Positions 1 to 11,800 of a stretch of 64,000 nucleotides of DNA are shown one piece after another (positions within the stretch are counted from its first letter, which is position 1; each line of letters begins with the position of its first letter). Origin of the DNA: an uncultured Eubacterium sp. (GTDB lineage Bacteria > Bacillota > Clostridia > Lachnospirales > Lachnospiraceae); the NCBI GenBank assembly GCA_945939115.1, contig CAMEVC010000001.1, positions 1 through 64,000 of the forward strand, in the 5' to 3' direction. The translations under genes were made by a program, and so were the position numbers. The notes below the pieces were generated by a model. It saw only the letters and a program-made list of their open reading frames with translations. It was not told the DNA's origin and ran no database searches.

Positions 1-2
1 TG

Positions 3-749
3 GCACTGCTTTCCGGGGAGAATCCATTTATTTTCCAAGGCACACTGAAAAAGATGCGTATCGTATCCAATAATATCTGTTACGGTCCCATGCCGGATTC
101 TGATGACGAGGTGGAACAACACCTTACAATAAACGATGAAGGTCGTGTTTGGTTTTCCGGATATAACTTTGGTCACGGTGGCGAAAGATATGAAAAAGCA
201 CGGAGTAAGAATTTCAAAATTGAAAAAATTGCTACTGACAGATTACTCGGTGCGATTGCAGCTTATTTTGGCAACGAATACGATGAAATCATTGCTACAG
301 ATATTGGCAATTGGGAGATGGAACTAACAAATACTGAGGGAACAGTTTATAAATTCCGTGGTTCGTTGTGTGCTGATTTTGACTATGAGGGCATCGATTT
401 ATCTGACCTTGTACGTGATACTGTTGGTATGGATGATTTGTATGCCTTTGATGGAAATAGCAAACCGGATGTGATAAACAGACCTAAGCGCCGCAAATCG
501 GAATACATTTTTTGCAGCGTTACCTTTGATGATGGATACAAGAGTTATTATTATCTGACGGACGATGACAGCATCGAAGTCGGTGATTTTGTGCTTGTTC
601 CGGCTGGAAAGGATAATCATGAGGCTGTTGTAGAGGTAGTGAACATCGAATACTTCAGTGAAGAAAATGTGCCACTGCCTATTGAGAAAACAAAGAGAAT
701 CATCCGTAAGTGTATCGATGAAGATTTTAACCTGCCAAAATCAGAATAA
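3..749 (+). CDS. Hypothetical protein, 5' end outside the window
   Basis: The frame is open from base 3 through an internal ATG at 54 without a stop, so the real start lies upstream and at least 17 further residues belong to the protein. About 248 residues are visible. The product is acidic and soluble, with no signal peptide or membrane segment. The middle is rich in aromatic and acidic residues. The last 90 residues (from about SEYIFCSVTFDDG) read like a small beta-barrel, with alternating hydrophobic strands and a VGDFVLVP turn, and end in a basic helix. I do not recognise a named family and assign no function. It is followed by an AT-rich gap and a convergent minus-strand protease gene. 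Confidence 0.6.
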   Translation, partial: ALLSGENPFIFQGTLKKMRIVSNNICYGPMPDSDDEVEQHLTINDEGRVWFSGYNFGHGGERYEKARSKNFKIEKIATDRLLGAIAAYFGNEYDEIIATDIGNWEMELTNTEGTVYKFRGSLCADFDYEGIDLSDLVRDTVGMDDLYAFDGNSKPDVINRPKRRKSEYIFCSVTFDDGYKSYYYLTDDDSIEVGDFVLVPAGKDNHEAVVEVVNIEYFSEENVPLPIEKTKRIIRKCIDEDFNLPKSE

Positions 750-790
750 TCTATTAATACATATAAAAAATATTTAGCACATACAATATA

Positions 791-1624
791 TCAATTAAGG
801 TCAGCTATTACCTTGGTTTTTACTTCATCATTAGTAAGGGTTGGTGAAGCTTTCCAGATTGCTGCGGCTCTTCCGGTAACATGTGCTGCAGCATATGATG
901 TTCCGGTTACATTAAAAGCATTTCCCTTCATAGTGGCTGCACTAACCTTTTCTCCTGGTGCAAGAACATCAACAGTGTCATTGTACTGGGAAAATGAGGC
1001 TCTCTGTGATAAATCTTTGTTAAGGCTTCCTACACACAACACACTCTCATATCCTCCAGGATAGTATATATCAGTTGTTCCTTCATTTCCTGCACACGAA
1101 ACAATTAGTGCTCCACATTCTTTCGCATATTCTACGCTTTTTCTTAGCTGCTCATTGTTTGTCTTGATTCCCGAACTTATATTGATAATATTGCAATGAT
1201 ATATATCAACAGCATCTCTTATCATCTGTGACAGAACTTCAACATCAACACTTTTTTGATTTCCATCCTCATCTAAGGTGCTGTAAACAAGCGGAACAAG
1301 AACGATTTCGTTACAAAGCCCCTCAATACCTGCTATTTCACTACCTGCTATTATACTTGCAACAGCGGTTCCATGACCAATCAAATCAACAGTATCTTCA
1401 TTTGAATTTACATAATTATAACCAGTCTCAATAAAATTTGAATCAATAGCATTTTCAGATATTCCTGTATCAATTAGCGCTATCCTCACAGGAAGGTCTA
1501 TTGGCGTTGCCTTTTTTTTATTAGATATTAATATACAAAAGAAAACAAGGAAACCGCAAGCAATAACGCAAGCCAATGATATCAATATAACAATTTTCTT
1601 ATTAGATTTGTAATTAATTTTCAT
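791..1624 (-). CDS. Membrane-anchored S8 family (subtilisin-like) serine protease
   Basis: This is a 277-residue subtilase. The catalytic triad is visible: Asp52 in ALIDTG, His84 in GHGTAVAS and Ser243 in GTSYAAAH, plus the oxyanion Asn in SCAGNEG. A hydrophobic segment at about residues 11-34 follows a basic N-terminus and should anchor it in the membrane with the catalytic domain outside. There is no recognisable propeptide and the enzyme is shorter than secreted subtilisins. The start chosen is ATG at 1624, because an AGGAGTG ribosome site sits 11 bases upstream; a GTG further upstream (1645) would place that site inside the gene. Its promoter abuts that of the divergent LytTR regulator. 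Processing of the neighbouring giant surface protein is possible but is only inferred from position. Confidence 0.85.
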   Translation of the reverse strand: MKINYKSNKKIVILISLACVIACGFLVFFCILISNKKKATPIDLPVRIALIDTGISENAIDSNFIETGYNYVNSNEDTVDLIGHGTAVASIIAGSEIAGIEGLCNEIVLVPLVYSTLDEDGNQKSVDVEVLSQMIRDAVDIYHCNIINISSGIKTNNEQLRKSVEYAKECGALIVSCAGNEGTTDIYYPGGYESVLCVGSLNKDLSQRASFSQYNDTVDVLAPGEKVSAATMKGNAFNVTGTSYAAAHVTGRAAAIWKASPTLTNDEVKTKVIADLN

Positions 1625-1708
1625 CGATATTGTCACTCCTGTCACACTGTTAGAATAAAAGTTTGAATTAAAATTATCAGAATAAAGATAATGCTAAACA
1701 TTTTATAT

Positions 1709-1758
1709 AGTATATAAGATAATGGAAACTGTTTCAAATAATTTTTTTTTGCTATAAT
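1709..1758. promoter_or_regulatory. Divergent overlapping promoters for the protease and LytTR genes
   Basis: On the minus strand TTGAAA (1732-1737), a 17-bp spacer and TATACT (1709-1714) form a good sigma-A promoter for the protease. On the plus strand a perfect TATAAT (1753-1758) lies upstream of the regulator, with poor -35 candidates overlapping the same TTTCAA bases. The two polymerases would compete for this 50-bp stretch. Confidence 0.55.
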
Positions 1759-1830
1759 TAGATTGCTCTAAAACGCTTATAATGTTACTATCTATTACAG
1801 AAAAAATATGTTTGAATACGAGGTGTATAG

Positions 1831-2649
1831 GTGCTAAATACGGAATATATTACTATTATTTCAAACAGAAACAAAATTGTATTAAGTGTAAGTTCAATTA
1901 TATACGTTGTTATGATTGGAAAATATATTGAAATACATACTTCTGATTACCAAGTCTATAAGACTAGAATGACACTGTCAGAAATTGAGAATTGTCTTGG
2001 AGATGGATTTATAAAGATTCATCGTGGTTGCCTTGTGTCGGTGAAGGCGATTCATACAATTACAGATAAAATTAATCTTAGCAATGGTGATGATTTGGAA
2101 TACACTGTGCGTAAGAAAAAATTCATAATTGAGCAATTTTATCAGAAGCAGAAGAATTATATTGACAGAATAAAAAAGAATAATATGCAAATTACGGATG
2201 AGGATTATAAGGAACACTATCGCAGCTTTGATTATGTTCCATTTGCATTTACTGATATAGAGATGGTATTTAATGACGAGCAGCATGCGGTTGACTGGAT
2301 ATTCAGATATGGAAACCAGAAGCTTGCAGAGCTAGAGGAGCTTCCGTTAGAGAGGCTGATTGGAAATTCATTTGGCAAAATATTTAGCAACATGGATTCT
2401 AAGTGGTTAAGAAGCTATGAGAGAGCGACAATGTATGGTGAGGTATTAGAACTTATGGATTACAGCCCCGAGGTTGATAAGTATCTTAAGGTAATATGCT
2501 TTCCAACATTTGAAGGACACTGTGGTTGTATTCTCTTTGATATTTCAAATATTTCATTTGTACAGAATGGTAATGACACAGAACAGGTTACAATGAATAA
2601 ATATTTTGCAGAGATATTTAATACAAAAAATAACAATGGAATAAGATAA
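1831..2649 (+). CDS. LytTR DNA-binding regulator with C-terminal PAS-like domain
   Basis: This 272-residue protein starts at GTG, with GAGGTG five bases upstream. Residues about 5-100 form a LytTR DNA-binding domain: beta-rich, with the typical YIEIHTSDYQVYKTRMTLSEIE and FIKIHRGCLVS-type signatures in short form. There is no response-regulator receiver domain before it, unlike AgrA or LytR. Residues about 140-255 look like a PAS sensor fold (LIGNSFGKIF, then a run of strands ending in GCILFDIS). It is therefore likely a one-component regulator that senses a small ligand or redox state. It is immediately upstream of the giant surface protein, whose promoter carries a candidate pair of direct repeats, so control of that gene is a reasonable inference. 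The ligand is unknown. Confidence 0.75.
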   Translation: MLNTEYITIISNRNKIVLSVSSIIYVVMIGKYIEIHTSDYQVYKTRMTLSEIENCLGDGFIKIHRGCLVSVKAIHTITDKINLSNGDDLEYTVRKKKFIIEQFYQKQKNYIDRIKKNNMQITDEDYKEHYRSFDYVPFAFTDIEMVFNDEQHAVDWIFRYGNQKLAELEELPLERLIGNSFGKIFSNMDSKWLRSYERATMYGEVLELMDYSPEVDKYLKVICFPTFEGHCGCILFDISNISFVQNGNDTEQVTMNKYFAEIFNTKNNNGIR

Positions 2650-2656
2650 TTATTCA

Positions 2657-2706
2657 GGTGGCTGTCACACTATTTTCTTACTTAGTGTGGCAGCCACTTG
2701 TTGTTT
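2657..2706 (+). terminator. Intrinsic terminator after the LytTR gene
   Basis: A 15-bp stem (GTGGCTGTCACACTA with its complement, one G-U pair) and a 10-base loop are followed by an interrupted T-rich run, directly after the regulator stop codon. It separates the regulator from the giant gene. Confidence 0.75.
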
Positions 2707-2709
2707 TGT

Positions 2710-2769
2710 GACGGTTAAATGTCGTTTCGAGACAGGTTGATTGACAGTGGATTTTTATAGTTTTAACAT
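2710..2769 (+). promoter_or_regulatory. Promoter of the giant surface protein with candidate LytTR direct repeats
   Basis: TTGACA (2741-2746), a 17-bp spacer and TAACAT (2764-2769) form the likely promoter. Just upstream, GACGGTTAAATG and GACAGGTTGATTG place the GGTT cores 22 bp apart, about two helical turns. LytTR regulators are known to bind direct repeats with roughly this spacing. The match to the family consensus is only partial, so the operator part is an inference. Confidence 0.4.
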
Positions 2770-2854
2770 TATTTATGAGTGGAAATAGGAAAAGTGTACG
2801 CTGTTTTTTTACAACACAGAGTTGTTTTACATATATATGCAGGAGGAGAAAGAT

Positions 2855-5800
2855 ATGCAGAAAAAGTACAAAATAGTAATAGGTCTTATTCTGGCAATTA
2901 TACTGATGTTAGGTTCAGTTTTTATATTTATTAATTGGAATAGCAGGGATAAGGATGTTGCCACAGGAGATAATCAGACTCAAACTCAGGCTGATGATAT
3001 AGGTGATGAGGAGAGGGAAACCTCATCCGAAGTGAAAGAGACTGATAATAATGAGAATAAAGAGACCGAGAAGGGCAATGAGAAAGAAACTCAGAAGGAG
3101 ACAGAGAAGAAAACTCCCGTGAGTTCCAATAATAATTCAGGAGCTGGTAATTCTACGACTGACAATTCTGGTGCCTCCGACGATTCACAGGAGGATGGCT
3201 CTGTAAGCAGGTATTATGAAGTCTTACTTCATTGTGAGGATGAAAACAGCAAGAAAATGGTAAAGGAAAATACTATCGTAAATTCTATTGAAGCTCCTGT
3301 TTTGGAGGGAATGGTATTCCTTAAGTGGTACTACGACAGTAACTTTAGCAAACCTGTAGGAAATTCTGATACAGTAACTTCAGATATAGAATTATATGCA
3401 AAGTATGGTGATTCATTTCCAATTAATGGGGAAGGTGCAATTAACTATCTTGTAGGAAATGATGTTTCACCTGATTTTAGCTTTATTGTAAAGGCTTCAG
3501 ATAAAGACGCTGATTTTGTGCTTAATAATCTTTCTTTAAAGAATTATTCCGACAAGACAAGAACAGATGACAGTGACGTAATGGAAAAGGATGAACTGTC
3601 AGTACAGTTGTTATCAGACGGTTCTTATAAGGTTTACTGCAAGAATGGATTTAAGGAAGGTCATTCGTATCAGATTGAGAAGCTTAGTGACGAACTCACA
3701 TTTGAAGACAGCTCAAATGATATAGTTTACTATAATCTTACTATTTCTAAGAAAGAGGTTAAGAATCTTACCCTTAGTGACGATTTAAAGTATTTATCTG
3801 TTAATGAGTTATCTGAAAGTGATAGAGCTAAGTTGCTTGAGTATCAGGGATTATTCAAGGCTGAGACTGATTCGCAGACAGGTGAAATCCACTATAGAAG
3901 TAATAATTGTGAGAACACATTTACATATAAATCAGGAACATTTTCTAAGGGGGATACAGTTGCCATTTATGAAGGTGAGCGTCCGGATTTAAGAGAGCTT
4001 GATTATAACGGAGATAAGGGAACTTCATACGTTACAATTACAGCTGTCAATGGCAATCAGTACACATATAAATCAGCAGATTCTGAGGATGTATTGTTTA
4101 TCCCGGATATTTTACCGGTTGATATCGATAACAATGATGGTGTCACAGGCTGGCAGGAGAATGGTATGAGCTTCACCATTAATAACGAGAAGCTTGATTT
4201 CTCGGAAAATTATGCTGATGTAGGACTAGGAATAGAAACAACTGTTGAAGTAGGTGATTTCATTGCATTTTTCACAGGTACATATGGTGATTCTGATGAA
4301 ACACTAAAGAGATACGGCAAGATTACCAAGGTTTTATTTGGCGAGGAGACAACATACATAGAGTATGAGACTGTTACATTTGAGCAGATGAAGGCTTGTA
4401 TGGATTTATTCCAGAAATCTCAGATGACAGATGAACAGTTAGAATCTGCAATTGATAAGCAGTATATAACACAGCTTGTTAATGACCAGCTTGAAGAGAG
4501 TGGATTTCTGGAGGAATCTGCCCAGTATTTAAGTGTGATGGCTTTGCAGACAGACGAAGTAAAGGCATTGCTTGGTGAGGATAATTTAAGCCTTGAGAAT
4601 TGTGAAATTATATTTAGAAATGAAGATGGTACTGAAATACCAATGGATCAGTTAGTACTCCTGGGTGATCAGTTCAATTTCATTGGAAATAACTCGCAGG
4701 ATAAGGGAACAAAGGTTTCTGTAAATATTTCAACCAAACTTGAACATTTTGCTGACAGAGGCAGAGGCGTTCGTGTTGAAATAGCATTTACATATAAATT
4801 TGATATCAGAAAACAGGGTTCAAGACATAAGGTTGAGGTCGAATTAGCTGCTGTATTTGAATCAGAGATATTGTTTGATTTGTCAGTTGATGGAACAGTT
4901 ATCTGGAAGGTGGCAGGAATCTTCCCATATATCTATGATTATAATCTTACAGGAAAATTTGACAGAGGAGTATATACAGGAATTGCGTTAACTGCAACTG
5001 CAAAGCTTGACAACGTAGAAGGACCGTTCCAGCTTCCATTTGAGAAGGGAAGTGAACTTGAGAGTGCAGGAACAGCAATTCTAAATATTGGTAACGCAAT
5101 TAAGGATAAATTAAAGAACTCACCTAATCCTTTCCCAGAAGCAAAGGGTACAGCTTCAGGAGATTTAGTTGATAAGTATTCTGCATTTGTTGAAGATGCT
5201 AGTGACAACTGGGTTGATTTGTTTGAATTACCATTGTTTGAAACATATGGTTCATTCGATTCATTTGGTATCTCTGCTTATGGAATTAAAGGAGTGTTTG
5301 TAACCTCTGCAAATGTAAATGTTGCATTAGGAATTACAATTCAGGCAGAAGATTCACAGCGAAATGAATTCTCTATGATGCTTATTCACAGAGAAGCAGG
5401 GGCTGAAACATTAAGCACAGGAACGACATGCCTCAGATACGATATGTATGTAATGGGCGTGCTCGGAATCCGAAGTGGCGTGCGAGTCAAGGTGACATTT
5501 GGTTTGTTCAGCACAAAGCTTGCAGGAATCGGCTTGCAGGTTGAAGGCGGTGTTTACGCAAAGCTTTATGGATATTTCTACTACACTTATGCGTGGGAGA
5601 AGGGAAAAGGCACAGAGAGCTATGCTAAGGGTGCGTTGCTGTTAGATGTTGGTCTGTATGTTGATATAAGATTTGTCGCAGAGGTTTTGGATGGTAAATT
5701 CTCATATATGCCAAAGCTTTATGCGAATGAGTGGTCGTTATGGACAGCCGGATATAAATATGATGCTCAGGATTTCAAGTATGATGAGGAGACAGGTTAT

Positions 5801-8800
5801 TGGGAGGAAATGCGTAATGGTCGTAAGATCAGAGGAAATGTTCCTCTCAAATACACGTGGATTAAAGAGAAAGAATTTACGTTGCCATCAGATTTATTTG
5901 TTGTTGATGCATTGGATTTAACTAATGGTGAACACAAGTGGTTCGAGATGGATTCTGATAAGGCTGGTGTAGTAAGCGGCAAGGATACGGCAGGAGATGA
6001 TGAGGAAAGATTCATTATTGATATTCAGGATAATGATGTATTTAAATATGATCCTGCTACTAATAAGATTACAGTAACTCCTAGGGACACCGGGGAGCTG
6101 ATGTTTGAAACCGATATGACAATTGCATGGAAACAGCCATCACTCTCATTCTCAACACAGACTATTAGCAGGACAATACATTTGAAGTGGATTGACCCGG
6201 ATTCAGGTAATAGTATTATCTGGGATTCAAGGGGTGGTTCATATGTTGAGCCATTATATTACAGACCAGGCACTAAGATTACTAAACCTGAAGATCCTAC
6301 AAAGGTAGGATATGAGTTTGGCGGGTGGTATGTTGACGGAAAACCTTATGTATTCCCGGATAGAATGCCGGATTATAATACAACACCTTACGCAAAATGG
6401 ATTCCAATTCCTAATCAGTATTTTGTATCTCACTATGTTGAAAATGAGTTTGGATTTTTTGAATATGTAGACCAGAATGTTGATACTTCGGTTTATACAG
6501 ATGACGCCATTACTTTGGATGTGCTTAAGAAGAATTTCAAAGCTATGGAAGGCTTTGAGGTTGATATGGAACGTACTGAGTTGAATAAGAAAGTTGGTGC
6601 ATATGGTAGTACCAATGTGAAGGTTTTTTATAAGAGAAAGATTCACACAGTAACATATACATACGGCGATTTAGCGAATAAGGGCTATAAGGATATAGTA
6701 TATGAATACAAGTATGGAAAGTCTGTCAATATGCCTTTGCTGTATGTTGCCGGTTATGTAAATGAGGGCTGGGATGGAGTTATTCCTGCGACTATGCCGG
6801 ACGAGGATCTTACATACAATTGTAAGTGGTCACCATCTGACGACATTGAGTATCATGTACAGGTATATGTAGAAAAGCCTGATGGTGACGGGTATGTTCA
6901 ATATATTGGAAAGGGAGCATATGCTGCATATACAGGATGCACAGATGCACCTATAGATGTGGATGCAATTGTATCTGAATTGAAGGGTTATTCTTTAATC
7001 AGATATGAAAGTAACTATATGAATGGTTCTATGCCATACATTGATGGTGCGGGATATACAGTTGTAAAGCTGTATATAAAGTCTAATACATATAGTGTAA
7101 GACTGGATGCTGCAGGCGGTACATTAACTGAGAATGTTACTTCATATAAGACAGGAGAAGAAGTAATTCTTCCTACACCTGTCAAAACAGGTTACACATT
7201 TATTGGATGGTCAGATGGAGTTAATAAAGTGACCTCTATTTCAAGGGATGAGTATGGGGATAAAGTCTATGTGGCAATATATGAACCACAGAAGACAGAG
7301 GTATTATTATATGATGAAAACTCAGATATAACCGCTACAATAATTAATAAATATGGCGAATTACCAGCCAAGCTTAAAAAGGTTCCTGAAGTTTATGCAT
7401 TAGAGTTTATTGGCTACTTTACTGAAAAGGAAGGCGGTGAGAAGTACTATAATGCAGATGGAACGCCAGCTAAGGTATGGAATATTGCAGACAGTAAGAT
7501 TGCATTATATCCACAGTTTAATAAGATTATGTATGATGTTACATATGATGCAAATGGTGGAGAATGTGACATTACCAGTGAGTCAAAGGCGTTCAACGAG
7601 GAGTATGGCGCTTTACCTACACCTGAAAGAACAGGTTACAGGTTTGCAGGCTGGTTTACAAAGGCCGAGTATGGTGAATATATCACTGAGACAACAGTAA
7701 TGTCTATAGACGGTAACCATACATTATATGCACATTGGAATGCTAATACTGATGTAAAGTATATTGTGGAGTCATATGCAGAGGGGCTTGACGGAACATT
7801 CGAACTCTATAAGACATCAACCCATTATGGTGAAAGTGATAAGCAAATAAAAGTTTTATCTGACAATATTCCAGGATTTACATTCGATGAAAAGAATGAG
7901 AATTCAATAATAAGCGGAGCAGTTAAAGCAGATGGAACATCAGTATTTAAGCTTTATTACACAAGGAATACATATACAGTCACATATTACAATCCGGCTA
8001 CCGGGGAAAATGTGACTAAGGCAGATGTATTATTTGGAAGCACATACAAGATTGATGATACGGTAAAGGTTTCTAAGGAACACTACAAGTTTACCGGTTG
8101 GTCGCTTGATAACAGATATGTTGAGCAGTTTGAAATGCCTGCTAAGAATGTTGTATTAAAGGCAGAATTTAGAGGTAATGGGTATCTTGTACAATATGAT
8201 GCCAACGAGGATTCTAAGGGAACAGCACAGGGCTCAATGTCAACAGTAAGTACAGAATATGACTTAGAAATTGAGATTGGCATTAATCAATTTGTATTAC
8301 AAGGATATGTGTTTGACAGCTGGAACTCAAAGGCTGATGGAACTGGCGATAAGTATTTGCCGGGAATGGTGGTTAAGAATCTGACAGATACTGATGGGGA
8401 TGTGATAACTCTTTATGCAATCTGGAAACCGGCTACTGATACAGAATACAAGGTAAATGTATATCAGGTTATGTCTGTTAAGGATGGTATCTATGAGGCG
8501 CCTACTCTGATGTATTCTAAAAATAAAAAGGGAACCACAGGGGATACAACAAGCGAGACCATAGAAGACAAGAAGGGCTTTACAGCAGAGATTAATCAGG
8601 TTGTGATTGCTCCGGATGGAAGCTCGGTAGTTAATATCTACTATGTTAGAAATACTTACATGCTTACATGGAACTTAAATGGCGGTACGGCTGATAATGA
8701 GTACACAGAAGGTGAAGTGTATTATAATGACAGAGTTACAATTCCTTCAGTGACAAAGCAGGGATATATACTTTCCTGGGATATGGATATTACTGATGAG

Positions 8801-11800
8801 TTCTACATGGTAGATAAGGATACAATAATTAATGCAATATGGATACCTGATACAAACACAAAGTACACAGTACATTACTATGGTGAGAATGTTGCAGGTG
8901 ATGATTATGAGCTGTTAGATACAAAAGAGTACTTTGGAACGACAGATAGTACTGTAAAAGCTCCATTTATTGATGTGGCAGGATTTACAGCTCCGGATTC
9001 ATCATATATTACAATTGCAGCTGACGGAAGTGCAAGTGTAAGATACAATTACACGAGAAATACATACAAGGTAACATACTCATCTGTTGGAACAAGTTCT
9101 ACTATAATAGACGAGATTAGGTATGGCGCAGCTTATAGCGCACGTGAAAATACTTTCTTTAGTAGGACAGGTTACACATTTGATAGCTGGGCAAGTTCAG
9201 ATATACCTGACCTTACGGCATTTACAATGCCGGCAAAGGACGTTACCATTACAGCACAGTGGAATGCTAATTCATATACCGTAAGATTCAATGGAAATGC
9301 TGCAGACATTGGAAATGTCAGTGGAACAATGGAAGACCAGGTTTTCACATACAATGTAGCGGAAGAGCTTTCAAAGAATTTATATGAAATTTCAGGATAT
9401 GAATTTAACGGATGGAACACAAAGGCAGATGGAACAGGTGATTCTTACAATGACTGTGGAACAGTAAGAAACCTTACACCGGAGAATATGGCAGTTGTAG
9501 AGCTGTACGCACAGTGGAGTGCTAATACAGATACACAGTATACAGTGAAGCACCATAAGGTTATGGAGGTTAACGACGGAGAATATGTCAATGTAACTCT
9601 TATAAGAGAGGATACAAAGTATGGTGTAACCGGAGCACAGACCAATGCTGTAGCTGATACAATGACTGGATTTACGCCAGAATTCACACAGAAGGCAATT
9701 CTTGGAGATGGAACAACAGTAGTAGATATCTACTATGTAAGAAACAAGTATAGCATTACATGGATACTCAATGAGGGAATTGCTGACAATGAATATACTT
9801 CCGGTGAAATATATTATGGTGATGCCATTGTGTCACCTAATGCAGTTAAGACTGGTTATGTGCTCAGCTGGGATAAGGAAATTCCGGCTGTAATGGGAGC
9901 AGAAGACCTTGTAATTGAGGCAATCTGGAAACCTGCTGCTGACACTAAATATACTGTAAATTATTATATCGAGGATATTTCAGGTGAGAGTAATACTAAG
10001 CTTGAATCAGTGCCGTACTTTGGAGAGACAGATATGACGGTAGAAGCACCTCGAAAGGATATAGTTGGTTTCACAAAGCCGGATGCACAAAATGTCACTA
10101 TATTACCAGATGGAAGTGCTGAGGTTAATTACCTTTACTCAAGAAATACATATACAATTACATATACTATGGGGGGAAGTAATGATACCTTTACAGAGTA
10201 TGTAAAATATGGTGAAGAGCATATGCTTCAGAATCCGGCACTAACAAAGACAGGTTACACAATTGATAGTCTTGTATGTGATGATGTTGACGTTACAAAG
10301 AAATTCGAGATGCCGGCAAAGAATCTTACTGTTTCAACTGTTTGGAAAGCAAACAGTTATACTGTGAAATATCTTGCTAATGAAGATAATTTGGTGGGGG
10401 ATGTATCAGGAACAGTTGATAATCAGATGTTCACATATGATGTATTAGGAATAATCAGCAATAATGGATACAATGTTATAGGTTATTCATTTGCTGGCTG
10501 GAATACAAAGGCAGATGGAAGCGGGACAGACTATCAGCCGGGAGATAATGTATCAAATCTTACTGCTGATAATGCTGCTACAGTATATCTGTATGCTAAG
10601 TGGAGTCCAAATACTGATACAAAATATACAGTAAATATTTATGCTCCTAAGTTAGTTGTTACCGGTCAGGATGCGAATGGAGTTGATATTTATGGAGTTT
10701 CAGAGGAATATGAACTCATTAATTACTGGGATGAATATGGAACGACAGGTGAAACTGCAGAGTATAATAAGGACAATGAGACGGTTGATAGTGAACATTA
10801 CATTTTTGAAAGAAGCACAAGCGAGAGAATCAAGGGAGATGAAACAACCGAGATTAATGCATACTATGGAAGAAAAGTATATAAGCTTGTATATGATTTG
10901 GATGGTGGTGTGTTAGGAGATGGTGCTTATACAGCAGAAGGCTCTGATATTTACTATGGAGCGACTGTCGTTGAACCTACAGTGACAAAACCGGGATATA
11001 TGGTATATTCCTGGAGCTTGCATTATTCAGATGAGGATAAAACAGTTACATACTCTCCTGATTGGAGAGAAGTAATAGGTAATTATAAATATACATTAAA
11101 TGTATATAAGGAGAATATTGATGGAAGCGGATATACCCTTTCTCCACAGACTATTACATTATATAATAAAAAGCCTAATACTGTTATAGACATTACACCA
11201 GGTACATATGAAGGGTTTACAATATTAGATGAGTATAATAAGAAAGTTCAGCTTACTGTTACTCCTGATAATCAAGCTTCTATTGATTTATATTACTCAA
11301 GAAACAGCTACAATTTAACCTATAATTTTAAGGGACTTGAGCCGATAAGTGATGAATATACTAAGCCGGGCTTAGTAAAGTACGGAACCGAGATTGTTTT
11401 GCCGCAATTTGAGAAAGCAGGTTATGATGTCTTTTTCGCAACTGTACCCACAACAATGCCGGCCGAAGATAAGAGTATTGAAGTTTCTATAATTCCAAAA
11501 TCCAATATTCCATACAAATTTGTATATATGGATGAGGATGCTGAGAGGGATGAAAATGGAAATGTGACATATTCTATGAGAGGAGAGAAAGAATGTAAAG
11601 GAACCGCGGGAGATTTTGTAGATGGAAGTTTGATTTCCAAAACAGCTCCACAAGGCTTTGAGTATGTAGGGTTTGCCGAAGGAACCACAATCAATGGCGA
11701 CGGTTCAACAGTTGTAAATGTTTATTTTGACAGAAAGCTTTATGAGTTGTCATATGACTTTGCCGGAGGCATAATAAGAGAAGGCGTTGAATATTCTAAG

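Noticed and set aside
2822..2854. TTG start 11 codons upstream for the giant protein
   Set aside because: The AGGAGG ribosome site lies between that TTG and the ATG at 2855, so the ATG is the real start.
4939..5208. Antisense frames inside the giant gene
   Set aside because: They overlap a long, clearly coding frame, have no ribosome sites and no family similarity.
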